Below are positions 50,451-61,740 of a DNA stretch of 64,000 nucleotides, piece after piece; within the stretch, counting starts at the first letter, position 1, and each line of letters opens with the position of its first letter. Both the position numbers and the translations under genes were made by a program. Source of the stretch: Kudoa neothunni (Eukaryota; Cnidaria); NCBI GenBank assembly GCA_964304625.1, contig OZ199838.1, forward strand, positions 6,076,001 through 6,140,000. Reading direction: 5' to 3'. Under the pieces are notes generated by a model. It was not told where the DNA came from and did not search any database. It saw nothing but the letters and a program-made list of their open reading frames with translations.

Positions 50451-51375
50451 TTAATAATAATTCGAAACTTATTGGGCAGGCATATAGTGTAAGAAATTTT
50501 ATAAGAATTGACAGAATTTTAGAAAATTGAGATAATTAGAAGGAGGCAAAAACCATTCTTTAGTCTGGCTTGGGGTCTAATAGACTTCAAAAGCACTCGG
50601 AAAGGTAAATATCATCTAAGCCAAAAATTAGAGAGAGATTTTTGAATGGGGTTAAAGATTATCAGAAGATTCATTTACAATATTCTTATAATGAACAATT
50701 TAATATTATATATATGTATAATTAGTCATTAAAAAATTAATATTCCATGCTAACTCACATAATGTTATATTTATACAACCCTTAATATCTCCCCAATTCT
50801 TTCATAATTTTATATTTGGCATTTACTCGTTGTTATTCAATCATAAAAAATCCCTATATCAAATACTATTAAGTATAAATAAGTATACTGTAAAAAGATT
50901 ATAAAATTTAATGAATTAACTTAATAGAGAGATATAATTATAGGTAAAATATCGATTCCGAAAAATCATTTTCGAACTTTTATTTATATTAATTTATCGA
51001 CAATAAAACGAAAATATAATAAATGAATAAAAATTGATTATATTTTATTTTCATGTAATTTGTAATCTGGAATCGATTGCCCCTCAATTGAACTCTACAT
51101 TGTTATGTCAATATTATATGGGGATTCTCGATCAAACCCGACAGTATGGAGTTATTCATCAAACATCTGATTGTGTCATTTATATTTTCGTTTAAATTTT
51201 TGTTGATCATTTAAATAATAACTATTTAACTCATTTCGGTCTATATATACTTGAACACCTAATGGTGCGGGGAGGGGGGAGAATAAATGCGCATGTTTCT
51301 TTTCTACCTTCATATTTCTATTTTTCAAATAAATTAATAAGTTTATACGAGTCTTAAAATCAGGAATTATATTAA

Positions 51376-53809
51376 CCCTCGAATACCCGAGAAAAAAAGT
51401 TACACGAATACCTGAACAGGGCCACAGTGGTCCCGTGCTATTCTCTTCCAATATAGTTAGAATCATAAAATCTAAGCCATAGATCTAAAATCATCAACAT
51501 TAATCCTATTGTGAGGCAATATATTTTTAAAAAAATTAATATTAATCTATTTTTTGGAACTATTAGTTAATGCGCGCGCCATCGATTGCGAAATACTATG
51601 GGTAAATTCAAATGAAAAGCAATGAAAATTATTATGATATAAATTAAAAATATACCTTGAATGATAATTAAAAAGTTTATTTAAAAAAACTAAAATATTC
51701 TACATTCTCATTGATTATTATTCTATACACGTAATAAGATTCTTGTAATGATAAAAATTTTCTGTCAGAAATGGATTGTTAATTACCTTGAAATACTTAT
51801 ATTTAAAAAAAACTTTATAAGTATTTATAAATTCCACTTTGAAACCTTTTAATTACACTCACAATCAAAGTAACTGAAAATAACTTAAACTGTCCTTTTT
51901 ACCAAATTATCCCTTCAAACTTAAATTTACATTAATAAAAATCATTGTATTTATATAATTTTAAATATTTTAAGATGTTTTTAAATATAGAAAAATAAAA
52001 ATCTAAACATCCAATAAAAGAAGAAAAAAATTTCAATTATATAATGAATATGTCTTAGTTGTAATGACATGTATCACATTCTACAATATTAGTTCTGTGG
52101 CTTTCGCAAACATACTGTTGGAATTTTGTCCAAGATATTCTACTTTTTTCTCTGAATCCACAGAACAAATGCAACACAAACCACTTCCGGAAAAATATTC
52201 CGTTTTTTAGTCTGGATCGATTTGGCAGTATCGTCATCTCCAAGTAACTCTTCAGCAAGCATTTTCAAGAATTTTCTCCTTGATTGCTTTTTATTAGCTT
52301 GGTGGAAATGAGGATTTCCATTAATATACAAAAGATAAGCATTATAAGTAGCTATATCAATTTACCAAAAAAAAATTGCCATCGACCAACGACGAGTAAC
52401 TCGCTTGGTGGAATAGCAACGGATAATACGGTCTAGAGTATCTACGCCCCTGTGGTTGAATTGTAATACACTATAATTTCTAAATTTTTGATATCCTTTT
52501 TATCTCAAAGTTTCGATGTTGAGAGCTTAAAAGAACTATCGATTTGTTTTTCTTCCGGTTGAACTTCACCAGAGTATATTTGTCCTGAAAAGAAATTTGA
52601 TTTCATTTTTTGTACCTTTTGGTGGCTGGAATTCGGCAACAAGGAATTTTTAATTTTTTCTTACTGTTTCAACAATAGTAGTCGTATCTGAAATAAGGTA
52701 CCTTGCAAGCGATAACGTAGTAAAAAAATTATCCGTAGTTATATTTCGAACTTTGTTTAAGCAAGGTTGCATTAGATCTTTCGCTACATTTTCGCCTCGG
52801 TTATTTTCAACCACTCCATTTTCCCTGATAATGTAAATTTTTGCATTGCAAAGATACACTTTTGTTGCATCACAACGAACAGATTTTGATTTCATACTCA
52901 GCAGGCTTTGAAGGAATAAATTCTTTGAAAAGGACATCGTCGTCTAAATGGTACAAACGGCTCATCAACAGTAAACTGAGAGGATAGGTTGTAACTTCCT
53001 CGCGTGTCTTTATGAAGCTGTCAAAAATATGTCTAATTGGAGCTAATTTGGCATTACGATTTCAACTACATCTAGTGTCAAATCTAATAACAGCAGTAAT
53101 TTCTTCGAAGCGATTTTTGGATATCACTTTTATTATGAATGATAGACCATATTTTCTTGTGTTGCTCTCCTTTCAGTTTTTGTTGGAGTTCTGTACCACT
53201 TTTCTCCGTCTTTGACACGACACAAGAGATTTCCGAGGAATCTTCAATACCTTCTTCGCTGTCATTTATATCACAATCATCTTTATTATTGAACGTTTCA
53301 TTTATGGTTTCATCTAGATCTTCTGATTCTATTACTTTAAATAATAAGCCATCATCAGTTTCATCTTCAGCATCAAAAAAATTAATTTCCCTATCAGAAC
53401 TCACTTTGGACGTTTTCTAGCACAATGATCGCGCACCATAAATTACATTTATACGCTTTAATGTTCTTAATTTAAATTTAAATTCGTTATAAAATACTCA
53501 TTTATATACAGAATTGGTTATAAAACGTCATTTATAAAATTAGATAATTTTATTAACGTTTCAAAGGTTGATTAGATCATTAGTTTCAGGTGAGCCACTG
53601 TGGTATTATTCGGGTATTCAAGTAACTTTTTTTGTTTTTCTATTTATGCACAAACTTACCAAGTCTAAAAATCTAATATTTTAACATTTTATTTAATAAG
53701 CTTACACAACGAAATATACTTAATTGTAAATTAATAACTTATTATCCAACAAAGATATTAAAGGATTTTTCTCTAGTGGACCACATGGTCCACTCCAAGT
53801 GTTCGAGGG
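51376..53809 (-). mobile_element. piggyBac transposon, full-length but degenerate (copy 2)
   Basis: Exact counterpart of 36505-38938, with TTAA at 51372-51375 and 53810-53813 and the same transposase pieces. Confidence 0.88.
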
Positions 53810-54332
53810 TTAAAGCATACAACTATCGATTAAATTAAATATAATTCATTTGTTATATGAAACTTATATCTCTAAAGTTTATTTAATTATTTTGGAAAAT
53901 TTTAAAAAATTATTATTTATGGATTTAGTGAATCAATATTTATCGGAAAATACGTCATAATTAACGTTAAAAGAATAAAAATGTTATCTAATTATCTTAA
54001 CGCCGTTCAAAAATTATTTGAGTTTGATTACAAGTGTCGAATTTGATCAGAAATAGTCGAGTTAGATCGAGAAAAATTATAAATAGCCGAAGTTATTTTA
54101 ATAAATTATTTTCATTGAATCTAATCTTCAACCATTTGATGTGGACTTCAAAAAATTTTCTGGGATTAATTTCCGTAAAATATTGACCTCTATTATAGAA
54201 TTTAATTTATATTGAGGATATATTCTGGTTGACATATTTAGTAATGCTGTTGGAATCAAGGTTGAATGAAATTTACTCCCTAGTAGGATACAGGAATGCA
54301 CATAAGAGTAAATATTTAGTTTTTTGGTGATA

Positions 54333-55527
54333 CAGTAGGTGACGGGTCGTGGGCACTAAAATGGGAATTGGGTTCGAGGTGCCCACGACCCGTCAAGTGC
54401 CCTCGAGCCGTCATGACGCATGCGAACAAAGCAAAATTATTATTATGGGCTCTTGCAATTTAGCTCCTCTTATTTATCACTACGTTTGTATTTATATTCA
54501 AAAGTATATTAATAAAATAAAATTTTCTTATAGCAATCATGTAAAGATTAAATGCGATTAATCTAGTCGATCCTTGACTTTAATTTGTAGAAACAAACCG
54601 TTTAGACGACGTGATGATAATACCAATGATTTCTGTCAACAAAAATTTAAAAAAATAATAAATGCAATTCACACACCAAATTTTATTACAATAAAAATTA
54701 TTTTTTATTTTAATCATAAAGGTTAGGTCGATTTTAAATATAAACACGTAGAAAACTTTCTTAATGAATCATTATATCTTAAGGAAGTGTTGCGTAACAA
54801 ATGAATTATTTTCTGTACTCAAGAGAAGTAGGAGTAAGAGTTAATAATCAAGATAAATTTAATATATATTGATATGCATAATTTCATAAAATTAATTGAT
54901 ATACTCAGTAAATATAACTAAAAGTTTTTAATATTTTACTGGTAAAGCTCTGACATTCTTGAATCGTAACTCGTCGTTTCTAGATCTATGACCGTAGATA
55001 ACACTTGATAATTTCGTTTTCTGAATAATTTGTACAGTTTTCTCAAATAAATTAGAGCATCATACGTAGAAATAGTGAATTTTTTAAATTTTTTGTGGTT
55101 ATTTGAAATTTTCATTCCATTATGAGACTTCATAATGGATTTTTATTACCCAAAATCCTATTTAAAGAGGATAGATGTTTTAAGATAAAATAACTGAGAA
55201 TTTTAGTTTATCTGCTTTCCCATTCGATATTCGTTCATAATATGACATTATATCCACTTTATCTTTAAAAGAACGTAACTCTTGGTTCTCTTCAAGTGCC
55301 CACAACCCGTCATTTGGGTAACTTTATTCTTAACCTTAGTGCCCACGAGCCGTAAATTTGAGCTAATTCTTATATACGACGAATTAAAACAAAAACTAAG
55401 GTTTTAATGATTTATTGTAATTGTTATGCTTTTATTCGATTCATTTTAATTAGTCGCAGTATTGTGTAAGTCATTAAATCATGGCAGGTGCCCACGAGTG
55501 GTAGTGCGCACGAGCCGTCACCTACTG
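54333..55527 (-). mobile_element. TA-flanked 1.2-kb element with clustered repeats (copy 2)
   Basis: Exact counterpart of 39462-40656, with the same terminal inverted repeats, clustered GTGCCCACGAGCCGTC motifs and minus-strand frame (55133-54936). Confidence 0.76.
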
Positions 55528-55722
55528 TATATAACAGGCATTTTCTATATATTCCAAAGAAAAGGCCGTTTCGGTATTAAAATTGTATGAACTTAAATTC
55601 TATGCCAATAATCAGTAATGTGTAACCCCCACTAAAATAATTCCTTTTATTATGTAACACGAAATAAACGAACAAAATAATAATTGAGCAATTAAATTTA
55701 ACATCAGACACTCGCATATTAA

Positions 55723-56235
55723 CCCTCTACGGTCAGCGAAAACGACCAGCCTCCCTCCAAAGATTTTTGAGGTTCAAAAAGCCCCAGTTTTTTATTTGAT
55801 GAATTAACTTAATAAATAGAGATATATCATTTTATCCATTTTAAAAAATTTGTGTCAAACAAATTTGAAAGAGAGAACCGAACATTTGTGTAACTAATCC
55901 GTTATGATTTCATCGGTACTGCGTCGAGGGGGGAGGGGGGTTGTAAGTAATCGATATATATAAATCATTGCTGAATAAGTTTAAATTTTTGAGAAATAAA
56001 CCCTTCAAATGAATCGACTTAATGATTAATATTTTACATTATTGATCAAGAGCATGTTGTTACTCTGTTCAAATAATGTCACGTAACCCCACGTGCCTGC
56101 ACTGAAAATGAATGAAACTGATGGGTGCCTTTATGAATTTGAAGAAAACTACACGGAATTCTTTGAAACGTCCACTGAATCAGTGGATTATGGAAATACT
56201 GAAGACCCAATAATCGGTAAAATTGGTATTATGTA
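55723..56235 (+). mobile_element. piggyBac-like 5' end, truncated (copy 2)
   Basis: Counterpart of 40852-41364; the frame starts at 56108. Sequence continues past the point where contig 1 ends (56814) without a matching right end, which confirms the truncation. Confidence 0.58.
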
Positions 56236-57179
56236 GGGTAATGGTGCACAAATTTTGGGAGCCTCTTGCCAGATTTTAATCGTCGATAATTTCCATGAAC
56301 CAGAAAGTTTAAAAATAAAGCTATAGCTCACATTTTGGATAAATTTACGAACTTTTAAAGCAATATTCAAAATAATTCATAAATAATAAGTTTATTAAAT
56401 ATTTTAAATTGAATAACGAATGTCATAACAAACAAATAATATTCGTCCCCTGTTGAATAAAACAACATGTTTCTGTGTAGGCTTCATTAAATTTTCTATT
56501 CTCGTCATCAACCTTTTTTCGACTTCAATCATTTTAATTTAGAAATATATTAAAAATAAGCTGAATTAAATATGAGATACACTTTGGGTGAGCAAAATGG
56601 TTGTGTACGCATATGTGAAATGCAATTTAAATTTTCCTGTAGCACGTTCTCCCATCATCAGCTCTAACGGATGTTTATCGCATGTGTCAAAGTTTATTTT
56701 TCTTATAGATACTTCTCGAAAACTTTGTTTTTTATGCACATTATAAATACCTTATTATTTCGCATCGTTTATAAAACGTACTTTAATTATTAATTTTATT
56801 TTAACTGAACTTAAACTTCGGGTCAGCATTGTCAAGCGAATTTTTAAATCTTAAATCCGCCCAGTACCTGTATGATTTTTTTCTCCTTCATACACACTCA
56901 TGAAGAAATAATTAAAATTGGTATATGAACTTCGATTAAAAAACTTTTTTTCTGTATCACATGATGAAGTGGCTAATAGCAATAAATCTTTTTTCCTATT
57001 TAGATAATTGTTTTGATATTTCGTTCTTAATGGTTCGCATATAATAAAACACCCCAATAAATTTTTTTAGTAGTTTCATTAAATGTTATCGATATACTCA
57101 ATAGCTAGATAAACCAATTGAGGTTTAATAATCGAATGTTTTTTTCATTCGATTTAAAAGTATACCGCTAATCTGAAAT

Positions 57180-57294
57180 TAATTAGGGTTCATTGTGGGT
57201 CACATTTAAGCTCATTGAGGGCCAGAGTTTTTGTACCCCTAAGTTGGGGAATGTCTTTTCGGCCTGCCACTCAAAAAGTTGCCGAGCCCCGTTG
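57180..57294 (-). mobile_element. solo hAT-like terminus
   Basis: Read on the minus strand it begins CAACGGGGCTCGGCAACTTT and continues GAGTGGCAGGCCGAAAAG, a pattern common at hAT element ends (CRGGGGTCGGCAAACTTTTT with a GGCCG block). No partner end or transposase is seen. The rest of 56815-58083 is AT-rich and without recognised features. Confidence 0.35.
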
Positions 57295-58083
57295 TAAAGA
57301 ATTAAAAGCATGATGAAAATGTTCTGTTATCCTATTGAATTATCTAGATCATTTTTAGTATTTAATTAAAAATATATATATTTCTGTGAATATTTTGAAA
57401 AATTTTAAACTCCATTTTCGTCATATAAAAAGTTAATTTCTATTATATTAGTTATTTTAAGTATGTATGAGAATATTTCTGAATAAATGATCAACCTATA
57501 AGTTAGTCCCATTCGAATTTTATTGTATTATTTTGTTGGATTCATTTTTCCCACACACTATATAACGAATAATTAGTTTTGCCACAGAATTAGATAATTC
57601 ACAAAACTTTTTCGAGATGATAAGTGGCAGCTTGACAAAAATATCGTTAGAATTAAATTTTAAAGTGATTTATTTATAATATTCTATATTTTATAAATAT
57701 AATAGATAAAATTATAATTTGAAATAATGATGAACACTGAAAATTAAATTTTTTTACTTCAAATTAATATTTGACCACAATTTTGTCGAGAAAATTATTT
57801 TTGTTTATTAATAGTAAATAAATCAATTAATTAGGTCAAATAAATATCATCATATGAACGTTTTGAAATATTAATTTCTATAGTAATTAAATTTATTTCG
57901 AGCTTATAAAAACTGAAAAATATTTACATCAAAATAATTATTCAGCAAACCATAAAATATAAATTTAAGATTAAAATTATAAATCTTCAAAAGCTGAATA
58001 AAAAATACTGAATATAAAATAAGAGAATAATAATCAGTAAAAATTGAAATCTGAATGAATCTATCTTAAATAATCTAATCGGT

Positions 58084-60985
58084 CTAATTTCTCTTGCGGA
58101 ATGCAATAAATGCACCTACTCCTCCAATCGCAACAATTACGACAACAACCGTTATGATAATTCTAAAATTTAATATTTAAATTAATCATAATTCCAGTAT
58201 AATACGCTGTGCTTTTGCTTGACCTATAAATAATATATTAACATATTTTCAAAAAACTACTATATAGTTTACGTTGATTTGCTTCCTACTTCCCCTATAA
58301 TTTAAATCAATACAGCTAACCATTAGGAGGAGTTTTACCTTTGTTAATTTCCTCTGCCCCAAATACTGTTTCATCCTCATTGTAATAAACCGTCAGATGA
58401 TAATCATTCGAATCCTCCATATTTTCAATGCTGAAACTTTCACATTCTGGAAGTGAGTTGCAATCACCACCTGAATTGTCGATACATTTTTTGACCGTTG
58501 GTCTGGCAGAATCATTTAAATTCACCAAAATCCATTTACATTTCGATCCTTTGGGTTTATCCTCGGGTAGGATGTTGGTGACTTTTAGGGTGGTACCTTC
58601 ACGATTGATGACAACAGTTATTTTCTTCGATAGCTCAGTAGGAGTCATCGGTAATGGATCTAAACAAATTTTAATGTTTTTGTTATCACGAGGAAATATT
58701 TATGTTGATTATTTCAAAAGATAAAAATAGTTTCTATTAGCAATTGACAAAGTTTACTTGGCTTTATCGTAATTGCCGACTCTTTCGATCTACCAACAGC
58801 TGTAACAAATATTTTGTATTCCTTGTTTGCATCAAAACCATCACTGAATACAATATTTTCACATAAAGGCACTTCAGTGCAATGCTTAGTGGGTGGTTGC
58901 TGTTTGTCTGTACCTGTTCTAGCAACGATAATTCCATCATTTCTACCTAATATTCTTGACAAGGCTGACTTTGGTGCATTGGCTGGACAAGAGAAAACAG
59001 TCTCCCATTCTTCTCCCCTTTTCTCTTTAATTTTATAATGACACTGCGCTTTAGCGTATGGTGTTGACAATGTGCCTCTGATTCTGTAACCCTTGTCCAG
59101 TGGTTCTTTTGCAAGTGTAAGATGAGAAAATACTATTTTCAATATTACGTAAAACATTTACGTAACTACTGTATTTACTCGTTTTAAGATTGACGTATGC
59201 AGTGGAACCATACTCAGAATATGCCACCACCTTAACGTCGTACGCTGTATTAGGCTCAAGATTAACAACAGTTTTGGAATCCTTGCACAATCCCCTGCAG
59301 GGTACGCTATCCAAACATGCAGCTTCCTCATACAGATTTTTCTCTGCGACACTAACAAAGAAATCACATACGGGCTCGGTTGGTTCTCTTCCTGGGTTCC
59401 CGTCTATAGCTTTTATTGTGATAGTCGTATCCCCCAGGGTTGGCTTAGCCGAACTAAATACTTTTCCTTCATTTTTTTCTTTATTGTGTTAAAAATCAGA
59501 TAATTAAAGTTATAGTACTTGTTTCAATATATAGATATTCCTTAAATTCATCGTAGTTACTTAAATTTCGCGAAGCAATTTGAAACATAAGTGATTTTCC
59601 TTCAGGTAAGTTTTGTATATTAGCCACTGAATTGCAATCATCAGAGCAAGCTCGCCCATCTAAGCATATTGCTTCCCTATTGGAACCTTCTTTAAGAGTA
59701 CTAGCGGCGTAATATTCGATTTTGCATTGATCAAACTTTATATTTATAGTCGATGGCGCCAATAATGACCTTTTAATTTTAACTCCAGTGTTTGTAATAG
59801 AGGAGATCAATGCATTATTCTTTCCACTGGGTTCGAGTATGGCTATAAAAACTTTATAAGTGAAATAAATAATTTATTTACCATATTTTTTATAGGTATA
59901 TCCCTCTACTCGTCCATTTGTACCTGCTACTAAATTATGATGTCTTCTCTGAACTAATATTTCAACGATGGGTGTAACTTGTTCAAAGGTGAGTTCCACG
60001 TCGTCACAAGGAGCATAGCATGAGTTAGTTTTGCCGCCGCATTTTGATGAGTAAACGGCTGGGGTCGGAGAGGGGTTATCGACTCCGTCCCTAATACTGA
60101 ATAAACATATTTCGCTTGGAAATGAGTTAGTGAATTTCAGTTGGTATTGTGACTTTTTATTTTCAGACTTATATTTAACGTAGAACTGAGGCTTATAAAT
60201 GTCTATTTCCTCTCTCATGTAATAATTCGGCAGATGATAATAAAATATGGGATAATCAATGCATCTCACTTCAAAATACGGAACTTTGATGCCATACTCA
60301 ACCGCATTGGCATAGACGTCCCCCTCCTTCCTGTAGGGAGATTCACAATCAGTTCCCGCAGGTACATCTTTGTATTTTATTCCCTTGTAATAAATAGGGC
60401 ATGCAACTGGTTTACAGGTAGCTGCCCTTAGCATTAATTTTTCATGATTACGCGTCCATCCCAAAATAAACGGATCAACCAACAATGCTAAATTCATATT
60501 AGTACATAAAAAATTATATAATTACACGTATTTGAAAACCAAAAACATTTCCACCCTTTTTATGAGTAACCTCGTTCACATTAACTTTGGCATTTCCATC
60601 CTTTATATAAACATATTTCGATCTTGGAGAAAACTCCGTGTAGTAAAAGATATTATCACTTCCGGCGCAGGATAGGATACAAATATCATCCTCCGTATTT
60701 ACACATTTAGCTATATCCTCAAAATCGTTGCCATTAACGGTTTCTTTCATTATACGGCATATTTTTGTTCCTCTGTATTCAGAGCCCTTGAATTCAACGT
60801 GAATTGAAGCAGACTCACTAAGAGGATGGATCAGCTGATAATAAACTTCTCTTGCAGCATTTGAAGTGTCTGACGTCGAGCAAGAATATGTGACTAATTA
60901 ACAATCAATGAAATCAACCGTTATTTGAATTTGAATTACATGCAAGTATTATCCAAGGAATGAAATTTGTATTAATGAATTTCAT
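58084..60985 (-). CDS. secreted single-pass membrane protein with repeated cysteine-loop FN3-like modules
   Basis: Ten exons on the minus strand join in frame: 60985-60940, 60893-60528, 60487-59882, 59842-59519, 59478-59179, 59105-58758, 58659-58339, 58294-58273, 58223-58206, 58162-58084 (introns 39-98 nt), giving 809 aa. Exon 1 plus the next codons encode a signal peptide (MKFINTNFIPWIILAF). Exons 2-7 carry modules joined at phase-1 introns, the pattern of shuffled extracellular domains. The modules share a loop C-x5-7-C-x3-5-C (CLDGRACSDDC, CLDSVPCRGLC, CGGKTNSCYAPC; the exon-6 copy has only two Cys). Strands like NLEPNTAYDVKVVAYSEYG follow, as in the C-terminal half of fibronectin type III domains. 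Exons 8 and 9 (22 and 18 nt) add a Ser/Lys/Thr-rich stem. Residues 785-805 are a transmembrane helix (IIITVVVVIVAIGGVGAFIA), and the tail is only RKRN. It is probably a cell-surface receptor or adhesion protein; I recognise no named family. Confidence 0.82.
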
Positions 60986-61736
60986 TTTGAATGAATTATA
61001 ACGACTATTAATCAATTATTATATAAACCGGTATATTTGTTCATATTAAGCCCATTCAATCCAATGTTGGAGTTAATCCGAGTTAATACGGCTATTTGCT
61101 GCTCATTCATTTTTCTATATCAAACAATAATTATCGCGTAAAACATCATGTTATCTCTAATAAGAAATTTTCAAGGCCTGAGAATCCTCAGTTTAATCCA
61201 AACTACATTCACAATAACGTCGATTAATTATTTTAAAATAATTGTTTTTAATAAAAAAATTGTACAGAATAAATACTATATTTAACCAATCTATAGTGAT
61301 TATTTTATTATTGATTAAATAAGTTCCAAGATAACCTTGATTAGTGAAAAGAATTAAAAATAATTTGTGTTTTGTTGAATAAGCTTAATCATTGAAATAT
61401 TTAACTAAAGTATTATTAACTATTTTAGTGTATTTTGTTATTAAATTTCCAAAAACTCGATTTAATACAATACATCTAGAATCTAGATATTATTGAATGA
61501 AATTTCATTTCTATACATTTTTTAATTTTTTTAAATTTTAATATAAAAAAATACATAAATAACTAAGTATATTCCATCAAAATGATGGCACCTAAAAATA
61601 CTTTTTTATTGAAAACGTAAAAAGATATTATTAAACTTTTATTGTATTATTGTAATAATGAAAGTTATAATATTTGTAAGAGATATTACTTATATAATTT
61701 ATAACTAGGCGTCGCCGTTTTCGATTTTCGTCGATT
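60986..61736. promoter_or_regulatory. upstream region of the receptor-like gene
   Basis: AT-rich, with no exon recognised. It should contain the promoter of the minus-strand membrane-protein gene. No clear core element is identified. Confidence 0.35.
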
Positions 61737-61740
61737 TTAA

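Larger units (their letters stand above)
42144..56814 (+). repeat. ~14.6-kb duplicated block, copy 2 (start of contig 2)
   Basis: Direct repeat of 27309-41943. It starts inside the hAT MITE and ends at 56814, after which unique sequence follows. It is 36 bp longer than copy 1: a 30-bp tandem duplication at about 44334-44363 plus net six single-base insertions. Non-coding stretches inside (44283-45639, 48126-48860, 50455-51371, 53814-54330, 55530-55718, 56236-56814) mirror copy 1 and hold nothing further. Confidence 0.93.

Noticed and set aside
27309-56814. Recent tandem segmental duplication with two slingshot genes
   Set aside because: Both limits coincide with the 200-N gap and the differences are mainly homopolymer indels, so an unmerged contig overlap explains it better.
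58428-59492. Plus-strand frames within 58.4-59.5 kb
   Set aside because: They are antisense shadows of the receptor-like exons, which have matching splice phases and a coherent protein.
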